31,997 bases of DNA from a virus: IMG/VR virus record IMGVR_UViG_3300025849_001557, positions 1 through 31,997 of that record. One strand, 5' to 3'. Positions 1 through 5,945 of this stretch are shown here, one piece after another; positions within the stretch are counted from its first letter, which is position 1; each line of letters opens with the position of its first letter. A program made the translations under genes and the position numbers. The notes under the pieces are model-generated. The model worked only from the letters and a program-made list of their open reading frames with translations. It ran no database searches and had not been told where the DNA came from.

Positions 1-1
1 T

Positions 2-208
2 GAGCCTTTTGTACCTTACGAAGATACTGAAGCTTTTGAAGCTGTAGTTATTGGATGGTTAGAAGGATCATTAGACGTGCCAGCAATACAAGCTAGCATA
101 GCCGCAAGTATAGAATCTCAAATTACACCTGTAAACGAAGACTTATACTTCACATGGCAAAATCCAACTCCACCGGTACCACCAGTAGAAGAGGAAGAAG
201 AAGAATAG
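2..208 (+). CDS. C-terminal part of a small conserved phage protein (DUF7936-like), 5' truncated by the window edge
   Basis: An open frame runs from the first bases to a TAG at 206-208, giving 69 residues with no start inside the window. The segment YEDTEAFEAVVIGWLEGSL, followed by a short helix rich in Ile, Ala and Gln, resembles the C-terminal half of a small protein common in marine phages (remembered as DUF7936). Members carry a pattern like 'PYEdlTEe.viGWv...lg' before an amphipathic helix. The protein ends in a proline-rich stretch and a run of five or six glutamates. Its role is unknown; relatives tend to sit near structural or chaperone-like genes. That the frame is coding is likely; the family name is from memory and less certain. 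Confidence 0.6.
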   Translation, partial: EPFVPYEDTEAFEAVVIGWLEGSLDVPAIQASIAASIESQITPVNEDLYFTWQNPTPPVPPVEEEEEE

Positions 209-244
209 GTAAATATTACTAAAAACAAGTGATAATACAAATAT

Positions 245-264
245 ACCCTGCTCGGGAAGAGCAT
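245..264 (+). promoter_or_regulatory. Small hairpin in the 85-base gap before the next gene
   Basis: TGCTC (249-253) can pair with GAGCA (259-263) around a GGGAA loop. An alternative CCC/GGG pairing (246-248 with 254-256) competes with it. The stem is only 5 bp and is not followed by a T run, so it is a weak candidate for a terminator or a leader structure. It is the only GC-rich patch in this gap. Confidence 0.25.
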
Positions 265-293
265 TAACCAATGTCTAACTAAAACCAAAACCA

Positions 294-584
294 ATGACAT
301 TTTATTACCAGACTAGTTCGTGGAATAGTCAACCACAAGTTACAGATGAAACCAAGAAAGTATGGGAGCATATAATTCAGAAAAAAAACTGGAGGATTGT
401 TCAACTACCAAATGGATTTTTTCAAACTGAATACCTTGATCCTAAAGAAGAAGATTCTTGGATCGACGTAACGAGACGTGAAACAATGGAAGGTGCAGAG
501 TCAGCAATTGACGCTTCAATTAACCATTATGAGAAAAAACTTTCTTATATTCGCGGACCACAAGTCGTTAAAACCTTTAAATAA
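294..584 (+). CDS. Hypothetical phage protein, 96 aa
   Basis: This is a soluble protein of 96 residues with no signal peptide or membrane segment. The central part has an alternating beta-like pattern (NWRIVQLPNGFFQTEYLDP). A helix containing ETMEGAESAIDASINHYEKK follows, and the tail is basic (VVKTFK). The helix-plus-strand layout resembles small phage proteins that pair a short beta sheet with one helix, but I recognise no family. The start ATG follows an A/C-rich leader (CCAAAACCAATG) without a Shine-Dalgarno box. The gene stands alone between the upstream fragment and the chaperonin genes, with only a 28-base A/T gap to groEL. Confidence 0.7.
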   Translation: MTFYYQTSSWNSQPQVTDETKKVWEHIIQKKNWRIVQLPNGFFQTEYLDPKEEDSWIDVTRRETMEGAESAIDASINHYEKKLSYIRGPQVVKTFK

Positions 585-592
585 AATAAATC

Positions 593-612
593 AAATTAAA
601 TTAAATTAAATT
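593..612 (+). repeat. Four perfect AAATT copies abutting the groEL start codon
   Basis: AAATT is repeated at 593-597, 598-602, 603-607 and 608-612, and the ATG starts at 613. There is no Shine-Dalgarno sequence. Similar A/T repeats precede other starts here (ATTAAATTAAATG before 24149, AATTAAATTAAATC before 6434). It probably acts as an unstructured A-rich ribosome entry leader of the Bacteroidota type. Confidence 0.7.
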
Positions 613-2187
613 ATGTCTGACAAAATAGTCAAAAACTTAAGCTTTGGTGACAAAGCTAAGTTTGAAGTATTTAAAGGAATAGAACAACTCACAAGTGCTG
701 TTGGCTCCACATTAGGGGCCAGCGGTAAATGTGTGATAATGGAGGACAGTAACGGTGATCCTATAATAACAAAAGATGGTGTTACAGTTGCTAATTCTAT
801 TATATTAAAAAATCCTATTCACAATATGGGTGCTACACTTTTAAAAGAAGCAGCACGTAAAACGGTAAAAGAAGCTGGAGATGGAACCACCACAGCAACA
901 ATATTAGCACACGCTATATTAGCTGAGGTTTATAACTCTAAGCAAAAAGATACTAGTATAAGAGTAACTAAACAAAACATCTTAGAAGCTGTTAATGACG
1001 TTATAAGTTATATAGATAAAAACAGTATTGAAGTGTCAGGTGACATGATAGATAATGTAGCAACTATATCAACTAATAACGATAAAGAGTTAGGTAAGTT
1101 AATAGCTGATGCTTTTAGAGAGGTTGGCACAACGGGTGTTGTAACAATGGAAGCCTCTGAATCAGGTAACACGGAAGTTGAAATACTAGAAGGCGTTGAA
1201 TATAATAGAGGTTATTCTCACGCAAACTTTACAACTAATAAAGAAAAGAAAACCGCTGAATTAGAAAATCCAGTTGTTTTAATAATGGAATCAAAAGTAG
1301 ATTCAATAAGGCAAATACAATCAGTTTTAGAACATGTTATAAAAAATAATAAATCATTATTATTAATAGCTGAAATAGAACCACCAGTGTTATCAGCTCT
1401 TATGATGAATAAAATGAAGGGTAATATAAAGCTTAATGTTATTGAGCCTCCTTCTTATGGTTTAAATAGAAAAACAATACTAGATGATTTAGCTTTGCTA
1501 ACAAATTCTACGATTGTAAATGAAGACCTAGGAGACGACTTAAGCGTTATAGACTTAGATTACTTAGGTCAATGCGTTAAAGCTTCTTCTGACAATGAAA
1601 GAACGATTATAACAGTAGATGATCTAAGTGACGAAGTGCTAGACATTATAAAAAGCATTAAAAAAGAATTAAAGCAGAAAAATAAACCACATACAATTAT
1701 AAATCTAGAAAGAAGATTGGCTAGATTGTCAGCTAAAGTAGCTATAGTTAAAGTTGGTGCTAATTCTGATATTGAATTAAAAGAAAAAACAGATAGAGTC
1801 GAAGACGCTATTTGCGCTACTAAAGCCGCAATAAAAGAAGGTATAGTACCAGGTGGAGGAATCGCCTTATTAAACGCTTCAAATAATTTAAAATCTAAAT
1901 CAATAGGCCAGCAGTGTTTATACAATGCTATAAAAGCTCCTTTTAATATGATACTAAGTAATGCAGGTTTGTCTTTAACTAAAAAACAAGATGATTATTT
2001 AGTTTCTAATGAAGGTTATGGTTTAGATGTGGTTACAGGAAATATGGTAAATATGGTAAAAGAAGGTATTATAGACCCTTCTCTTGTTACTAAAAGTGCC
2101 CTTATAAATGCGGCTTCTGTAGCTACAACTATTATGTCAACCGATTGTGTAATCAATAACGTAAGAGTAGATGAAAGCGCTAGGTAG
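613..2187 (+). CDS. groEL: Phage-encoded chaperonin GroEL (60 kDa family)
   Basis: This is a group I chaperonin that would form an ATP-driven folding chamber in the host cytoplasm together with the GroES encoded next. The 524 residues cover the full fold. Visible signatures are the ATP-site segments ITKDGVTVA (D55) and GDGTTTAT (from G89), EDA with D398, and PGGG with the glycines at 414-416. These match the E. coli catalytic residues D52, D87 and D398, so ATPase activity is expected. The C-terminal segment GIIDPSLVTKSAL is also canonical. The protein ends in VRVDESAR and lacks the GGM-rich tail of bacterial GroEL. In the apical domain, positions equivalent to the GroES/substrate groove differ from E. 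coli: RGYSHANF replaces RGYLSPYF, and LMMNKM replaces LVVNTM. Sequence divergence and phage gene context argue against a host gene on a misassembled contig. The end overlaps groES by 17 bases. Confidence 0.96.
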   Translation: MSDKIVKNLSFGDKAKFEVFKGIEQLTSAVGSTLGASGKCVIMEDSNGDPIITKDGVTVANSIILKNPIHNMGATLLKEAARKTVKEAGDGTTTATILAHAILAEVYNSKQKDTSIRVTKQNILEAVNDVISYIDKNSIEVSGDMIDNVATISTNNDKELGKLIADAFREVGTTGVVTMEASESGNTEVEILEGVEYNRGYSHANFTTNKEKKTAELENPVVLIMESKVDSIRQIQSVLEHVIKNNKSLLLIAEIEPPVLSALMMNKMKGNIKLNVIEPPSYGLNRKTILDDLALLTNSTIVNEDLGDDLSVIDLDYLGQCVKASSDNERTIITVDDLSDEVLDIIKSIKKELKQKNKPHTIINLERRLARLSAKVAIVKVGANSDIELKEKTDRVEDAICATKAAIKEGIVPGGGIALLNASNNLKSKSIGQQCLYNAIKAPFNMILSNAGLSLTKKQDDYLVSNEGYGLDVVTGNMVNMVKEGIIDPSLVTKSALINAASVATTIMSTDCVINNVRVDESAR

Positions 2188-2431
2188 AAATTTAATAATA
2201 GAAAAAATAAAAGAAGGAACTACCTCAACAAAAGGTGGTTTACTTTTAGCTGAATCACATAAAGATGACATTAGGTATTTAAAAGCCAATGTAATTAGTA
2301 TAGGTGATGAAGTTGAGGGATTGAATACTGGTGATGTTATATTTTACGACAGACATTCAGGTCACAAAGTAGAATTAAAAGATAAGTCGTACCACGTAAT
2401 AAAATTACAAGACGTGGTCGTTGTTTTATGA
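2171..2431 (+). CDS. groES: Phage-encoded co-chaperonin GroES (10 kDa family)
   Basis: The 86 residues have the cpn10 plan: an N-terminal strand (NLIIEKI), a mobile loop at about residues 15-32 with TKGGLLLAES, a second strand (KANVISIGDE), then GDVIFYDRHSG and the closing strand YHVIKLQDVVVVL. The loop tripeptide LLL replaces the usual IVL that docks on the GroEL apical groove. The stretch between VISIG and GDV is only about eight residues (DEVEGLNT). In bacterial GroES this is where a longer insert forms the roof beta-hairpin. A missing or short roof is known for T4 gp31, where it enlarges the cage. The start lies inside groEL (17-base overlap), and the stop overlaps the next gene by 4 bases (ATGA), so translational coupling is likely. 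Gene order groEL-groES is the reverse of most bacterial operons. Confidence 0.93.
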   Translation: MKALGRNLIIEKIKEGTTSTKGGLLLAESHKDDIRYLKANVISIGDEVEGLNTGDVIFYDRHSGHKVELKDKSYHVIKLQDVVVVL

Positions 2432-2877
2432 AAAAGCTATCAGCAAGTGATTTAAAAGATATAAACTTGCTTAAACATTACCGGATAATCCGCAAATGGG
2501 CTTCCAAAAACAACGACTTAAATGAAGCTGATTTAGAGTTGTTAATATACTTAGACTGTGTTGACTTATTTACAATTAAAGATTTCAAAAAAGGTGTTTA
2601 TTCTTATAGCTGGGATAACAGAAGGTGGAGTAGATTAATAAAAGATAATTGGATAGTTGTTTGGAGAAAAAGAAATAGAACTAATCAAACTTATAATATA
2701 TATAAGGTTTCTGTTAAAGGCAAACAATTAATTAGTAGGATGTATAGAATAATGCTACAAGAAGAAGAAATACCAACTAGCACTAGAAGAAATAAAATAA
2801 TGAAAAGAAAAACATATATGGATAAAGTATTGACTACATCTATAAATGATATAAACAAGGAAATAAATAAAAACTAA
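2428..2877 (+). CDS. Basic protein with possible winged-helix fold, coupled to groES
   Basis: The 149-residue product starts in an ATGA overlap with groES and is probably read by the same ribosomes. After a helical N-terminus there is a helix-turn-helix-like pattern: NEADLELLIYLD, then FTIKDFKKG, then WDNRRWSRLIKDNWIVVW. A strand pair and the segment YKVSVKGKQLISRMYRIML follow, which looks like the wing and last helix of a MarR-type winged-helix domain. The C-terminal third is strongly basic (STRRNKIMKRKTYMD). Nucleic-acid binding is therefore plausible, either as a regulator or as a packaged protein. The fold call is pattern inference only. Confidence 0.75.
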   Translation: MKKLSASDLKDINLLKHYRIIRKWASKNNDLNEADLELLIYLDCVDLFTIKDFKKGVYSYSWDNRRWSRLIKDNWIVVWRKRNRTNQTYNIYKVSVKGKQLISRMYRIMLQEEEIPTSTRRNKIMKRKTYMDKVLTTSINDINKEINKN

Positions 2878-2880
2878 ATT

Positions 2881-3099
2881 ATGCACGATTTAAAATACGA
2901 TCCATCAATGGAAAAATTAAAGCCAGGAAAACACGTAGGTATAGTAGGTGAATCTCACATATGGGATGGACCTCTAGATCAGTCAGGTAGAGCTCATGGT
3001 ATGGGTTCAAGTTCTGGTATAACTGGAATGCAAATATTAAAAGCGCCTATTTCTTACAAAGGAACAAGCCCTGTGATACTTGCACAAGAAGAATCATAA
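2881..3099 (+). CDS. Hypothetical small protein, 72 aa
   Basis: This 72-residue protein is rich in glycine, serine and proline (GRAHGMGSSSGITGMQ) with no membrane segment. It starts three bases after the previous stop, in an AAACTAAATTATG context. It has no cysteine pair or catalytic motif that I recognise. It lies at the head of a run of small, closely spaced genes between the chaperonin block and the holin, which suggests a minor virion component or assembly factor. No family is assigned. Confidence 0.65.
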   Translation: MHDLKYDPSMEKLKPGKHVGIVGESHIWDGPLDQSGRAHGMGSSSGITGMQILKAPISYKGTSPVILAQEES

Positions 3100-3111
3100 A
3101 AAATAAAAAAA

Positions 3112-3615
3112 ATGAGTACATACAACGCATCATTAACCGTTATACCCAGTGACGATTATAATTTACCTCAACCTGGGTTATTAAAAACTGGATCAGCGGC
3201 TGCGGGTTCTAATACTACAACTTTAATTGATTCATCTGCTGAGTTTACAAATGCTAAAACAAACGCATTGGGGTATAACATAAGCAGTGGTGATATTATA
3301 TATAACAAGACGCAGAGCAAATGCTATCAAGTTAAAAACGTAGTAAGTGACACAACTATAACTATAGCTACAGCAGGCGTTGCAATAGCAACCAATGATG
3401 TGTATGAAATATACAAAGGCAATGTAGCTGGTAGCGAGGGTTATTCTTTGTACTTTGGAACTACAGGTGATGTTAAAATTACAGATGTTTCAGGAAATAC
3501 AACAACTATAAATAATATTCCAGCTGGTAAAATACTTGATCTACAAGTGGTAAAAGTTTTTGCTTCTTCACCAACACCTCCTATTGACATAGTATTATTA
3601 GATAAATTAGATTAA
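3112..3615 (+). CDS. Hypothetical beta-rich, probably virion-associated protein, 167 aa
   Basis: The sequence is rich in Thr, Ser, Gly and Asn, with repeating short strands (TTTLIDSSAEFTN, DTTITIATAGVAIATNDVYEIYKG). This is typical of phage fibre, spike or decoration proteins. The central block 'SSAEF... GDIIYNKTQSKCYQVKNVVSDTTI' resembles a small beta domain seen at the front of many phage structural proteins, where a variable gains a value after a threshold phrase such as 'sGdivyn'. The C-terminal part has AGKILDLQVVKVFASS followed by a proline-rich segment. The leader is an A run (AAAAAATAAAAAAAATG). The structural role is inferred from composition. Confidence 0.7.
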   Translation: MSTYNASLTVIPSDDYNLPQPGLLKTGSAAAGSNTTTLIDSSAEFTNAKTNALGYNISSGDIIYNKTQSKCYQVKNVVSDTTITIATAGVAIATNDVYEIYKGNVAGSEGYSLYFGTTGDVKITDVSGNTTTINNIPAGKILDLQVVKVFASSPTPPIDIVLLDKLD

Positions 3616-3623
3616 AAAAAATT

Positions 3624-4172
3624 ATGGCATATAAACAAAACTTTGGCCCTTCAAGAAAATCTGGTAAAGCTGTATCCATGTGCGGTGTTTCAAGAATAAC
3701 CAACGAATCATATGGCGCTGAGATTGGTGGAGCTGCAGATAACGCATATTCAAATTACCAAGGAAAGGCAACAGAAGCTAATGCTTATGTGCAATCTGAC
3801 ATACCTACAGGTGGTATGACTATTGATGGTTCTACTGGAAAATCAAGTGGCGGTAAGAAGACTAGCATAAAAAAAGATAGTGACGGCGGTGTTACTAAGT
3901 TGGGTAGATTAAACAATAAAGTACAAAAAGTAAAAGATGGTGGAGGTAATAAAGCTAAAGAAGCTAGATTAAAAGGTAGAATAAATAGAACTGAAAAAAG
4001 ACAGTCTGAAAGAGCTGTACGAGTAGAGAAAAGAAACGAAAGAAAAATGGATCGTACTGTAAAAAGAGAAAAAACTAAAAACAAAATTCATAATTTCTTT
4101 AGTTCAGATAAATACGATATTAAAGAAACCAAACCAAAAAGCTCTGGTTATAAAGGTTGGGGAATGTTTTAA
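3624..4172 (+). CDS. Highly basic protein with the MAYKQNFGPSRK N-terminus, 182 aa
   Basis: The N-terminus MAYKQNFGPSRKSGK is almost the same as that of the 132-residue protein at 5541-5939 and is related to that at 4183-4677. Residues 1-80 are Gly/Ser-rich. From about residue 90 the chain is dominated by Lys, Arg and Glu with a helical, coiled-coil-like pattern (RINRTEKRQSERAVRVEKR), ending in GYKGWGMF. Such a charge pattern fits nucleic-acid contact or packing inside a capsid. The gene sits in a cluster of small genes with A/T leaders (TTAAAAAAAATTATG). Function is unknown; a packaged minor virion protein is the best guess. Confidence 0.75.
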   Translation: MAYKQNFGPSRKSGKAVSMCGVSRITNESYGAEIGGAADNAYSNYQGKATEANAYVQSDIPTGGMTIDGSTGKSSGGKKTSIKKDSDGGVTKLGRLNNKVQKVKDGGGNKAKEARLKGRINRTEKRQSERAVRVEKRNERKMDRTVKREKTKNKIHNFFSSDKYDIKETKPKSSGYKGWGMF

Positions 4173-4182
4173 AAAATAAATT

Positions 4183-4677
4183 ATGGCATACAAACAAAAA
4201 GGACATTACGGTAAATATAGCGGAAACGCTAAACACTCTAAACATCACATGGTTAATTCGTGGGAAGAAGAAGATGTGAAAAGAGGAAAACAGCAAATGA
4301 AAGAAGGTCACAAAGGCCACGCTGAAGCTTTATTTGATGATGCTCATGGTAGTTACAATTACGATGGTCATAACTCAACAGGTAGTGAATCACCTGCAAA
4401 TTTTCTTGGTGGAGTTTTTGGAGCTGCCGGAAAACTAGTTGGAAGAAAAGGTAGTAGAAGTAGACTGAGACAACACAGTGAAGTAATGGATGCTTTAGGT
4501 AGGATAGAAGGTGAACTTGGTGGTGGTGAAAGCGAATCTCTTGATCCACAACAACCGGTTCAAAATGAATTACCAACCCCACCGTCTCAAACAATGGCAG
4601 AAGGTATTGCTTCTTTAGGTACAGCTTTTTCAGACAATCCATCTATTGATCAAGATAAAATTGACGTAGATTTATAA
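4183..4677 (+). CDS. Hypothetical protein with MAYKQ N-terminus, His-rich front, 164 aa
   Basis: The protein begins MAYKQKGHYGKYSGNAK, sharing the MAYKQ start and the nearby basic, Gly/Ser-rich layout with the genes at 3624 and 5541. Residues 1-65 contain many histidines (HSKHHMVNS, EGHKGHAEA, DDAHGSYNYDGH), which could bind metal. The middle has a Gly/Ala stretch (NFLGGVFGAAGKLVGRKG) that could form a short amphipathic helix. The C-terminal third is acidic and proline-rich (DPQQPVQNELPTPPSQ). It starts 10 bases after the previous stop, at AAATAAATTATG. No family is recognised. Confidence 0.72.
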   Translation: MAYKQKGHYGKYSGNAKHSKHHMVNSWEEEDVKRGKQQMKEGHKGHAEALFDDAHGSYNYDGHNSTGSESPANFLGGVFGAAGKLVGRKGSRSRLRQHSEVMDALGRIEGELGGGESESLDPQQPVQNELPTPPSQTMAEGIASLGTAFSDNPSIDQDKIDVDL

Positions 4678-4709
4678 TAAACAGAGTAAACTGACAAATC
4701 AAAACAAAC

Positions 4710-4737
4710 ATTTAACATTTAACATTTAACATTTAAC
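4710..4737 (+). repeat. Four tandem ATTTAAC heptamers in the leader of the 97-aa gene
   Basis: ATTTAAC occurs at 4710-4716, 4717-4723, 4724-4730 and 4731-4737, perfectly repeated. An A run and GATTATG follow, leading into the start at 4750. At 72 bases the surrounding gap is one of the longest in the window. The repeat resembles the other A/T initiation leaders but has a unique 7-base period. It may be a translation enhancer, a protein-binding array or a slippage-prone tract. Confidence 0.85.
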
Positions 4738-4749
4738 AAAAAAAAGATT

Positions 4750-5043
4750 ATGGCAAATTACATTAAAATTAAAGCTACAGACGTAGACGTAACTAACGTA
4801 ACTTCTGATTTATTATTAGGAGAGATTGTATCAGTAGCACAAGGTTTAGCTAATGGTACTGGAGACGCAAACAAATTCACAGTTTACAACAGTATCGGAA
4901 AAAGCTTTCTATTTACTACAACTGGAAAAGCTAAACAATGGGCTGAAGCTGTTCAAAAAGCAATTACAGCTAATCCAGGTGGTATCATGTCAATTGTACA
5001 AAACAGTACAGGCGTTAAGATAACTGCATTAGTTATAGTATAA
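4750..5043 (+). CDS. Small, probably abundant virion protein, 97 aa
   Basis: This compact beta/alpha protein has strands at the start (NYIKIKATDVDVTNV), a central Phe/Thr strand (KSFLFTTTG), one helix (KQWAEAVQKAIT) and a closing strand (GVKITALVIV). It has no membrane or signal segment. Its codon choice stands out: ATT and ATC outnumber ATA for isoleucine and AAC/TTC/TAC are frequent. This is like the major capsid gene and unlike most neighbours, where ATA prevails. Together with its long leader this suggests high expression. A head decoration or small structural protein is plausible. No family is recognised, and the abundance is inferred. Confidence 0.75.
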   Translation: MANYIKIKATDVDVTNVTSDLLLGEIVSVAQGLANGTGDANKFTVYNSIGKSFLFTTTGKAKQWAEAVQKAITANPGGIMSIVQNSTGVKITALVIV

Positions 5044-5045
5044 CT

Positions 5046-5201
5046 ATGAAATCTAAGGGATTAGGCGACGATGTTGCTAAGTTTACAGAAAAAACAGGTA
5101 TTAAGTCCGTTATAGATAAAGTATCTAGCGGACTTAACCTTCCCTGTGGTTGTAAACAAAGACAAACAACGTTAAACAAAATGTTCCCTTATAAAGATTA
5201 A
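5046..5201 (+). CDS. 51-residue conserved mini-protein with CGC motif
   Basis: The ATG at 5046 opens a 51-codon frame ending in TAA at 5199-5201, two bases after the preceding stop and one base before the next start. The product reads KGLGDDVAKFTEKTGIKSV near the front and LPCGCKQRQTTLNKMFPYK at the end. I remember a similar short protein (GLGD...KATGIK..VDK, then CGC..R...LN..FPY) recurring in phages of Bacteroidota, including crAss-like ones, usually between structural genes. Cys34 and Cys36 form a CxC pair, with only two cysteines in all, so a zinc site would need a dimer. Function is unknown. Tight spacing and the recurrent motif make it a real gene. Confidence 0.8.
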   Translation: MKSKGLGDDVAKFTEKTGIKSVIDKVSSGLNLPCGCKQRQTTLNKMFPYKD

Positions 5202-5202
5202 T

Positions 5203-5532
5203 ATGGCTTTTAAAATGAAATCACCGTTTGCTTTATCTACTACTCCAGTATATGAAAGAGAATTACCGGAGGGTATATTAGGTAAAGGTAATAAAAATGG
5301 AACTATATTAATTTCAGAAGACATTACTAAAGATCCTGAACAAACTAAAAGTATAATTGATCATGAAGAAGTTCATATAGATCAAATAAAAAGAGGTGAT
5401 TTAGATTACGATAGTAAAAATGTCTATTGGAAAGGAAAAAAATACTCTCGATCTAAAATGAAAGAGGGCAATCCTAATTTACCTTGGGAAAAAGAAGCTT
5501 ACAGTAAAACTGATAATTATAACAAATATTAA
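5203..5532 (+). CDS. Minimal zincin-like protein with HEEVH motif, 109 aa
   Basis: Residues 54-58 are HEEVH, the HExxH zinc-binding helix of metallopeptidases, inside the hydrophobic context KSIIDHEEVHIDQIKRGDL. A later PWEKEAY (94-100) supplies Glu96 or Glu98 as a candidate third ligand, as in gluzincins. At 109 residues it is close to the smallest possible zincin domain. The front, MAFKMKSPFALSTTPVYERE, resembles the short basic tags on neighbouring proteins. There is no signal peptide. A role as a capsid maturation or virion-carried peptidase is possible. The protein may also be a non-catalytic remnant. The zinc site is visible; activity is inferred. It starts one base after the 51-residue gene ends. 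Confidence 0.78.
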   Translation: MAFKMKSPFALSTTPVYERELPEGILGKGNKNGTILISEDITKDPEQTKSIIDHEEVHIDQIKRGDLDYDSKNVYWKGKKYSRSKMKEGNPNLPWEKEAYSKTDNYNKY

Positions 5533-5540
5533 AAAATACA

Positions 5541-5939
5541 ATGGGATATAAACAAAATTTTGGTCCAAGTAGAAAAGGGGCTAAGCACGGAAAAGACATG
5601 ATTTCAAGAATCATGAGTAACACAGATACAGTGAGTCCATTAGATAACTCTGTTCAACATTTAAAAGGAATGAAAGGAGCTAAAGATGGTACTAAAGATT
5701 CAGGTATGTATAGAAAATCTTACATGAAAGGAGACTCTTACGCTGTACCAGCTGACAAACTAAAAGGTATACAAAAATCAGAAGGATTATCAAGAGAAGG
5801 TTCTAAGCCAGATTATATAGATATCGATGGTGATGGAAATAAAAAAGAATCAATGAAGTCTGCATCTGACGGAATGTCAAGACAAAAATATGGTGGTAAC
5901 AAAGGAGACTTAAGAAGATCTGCTAAAAAAGATTATTAA
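5541..5939 (+). CDS. Basic protein with MGYKQNFGPSRK tag and EF-hand-like loop, 132 aa
   Basis: The N-terminus MGYKQNFGPSRKGAKHGKDM repeats the tag of the gene at 3624. The rest is hydrophilic and rich in Lys, Gly, Ser and Asp. Residues near 94-103 read PDYIDIDGDGNKKESM. The D-x-D-x-D-G spacing fits the first half of a calcium loop (EF-hand or dockerin type), but the twelfth position is Met rather than Glu, so binding would be atypical. I recall similar 'PDy.DlDgDGnk.E.M' tails on small phage proteins of marine Bacteroidota phages. It is probably a minor virion protein, immediately upstream of the holin. Confidence 0.75.
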   Translation: MGYKQNFGPSRKGAKHGKDMISRIMSNTDTVSPLDNSVQHLKGMKGAKDGTKDSGMYRKSYMKGDSYAVPADKLKGIQKSEGLSREGSKPDYIDIDGDGNKKESMKSASDGMSRQKYGGNKGDLRRSAKKDY

Positions 5940-5945
5940 AATAAA

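Noticed and set aside
208-293. tRNA or small RNA gene in the first gap
   Set aside because: No cloverleaf could be drawn; only a 5-bp hairpin is present.
4253-4642. 129-codon minus-strand frame opposite the His-rich gene
   Set aside because: Shadow frame with no start context, opposite a gene with the shared MAYKQ tag.
4710-4737. Possible CRISPR array
   Set aside because: The units are 7 bases, directly abutting and without spacers.
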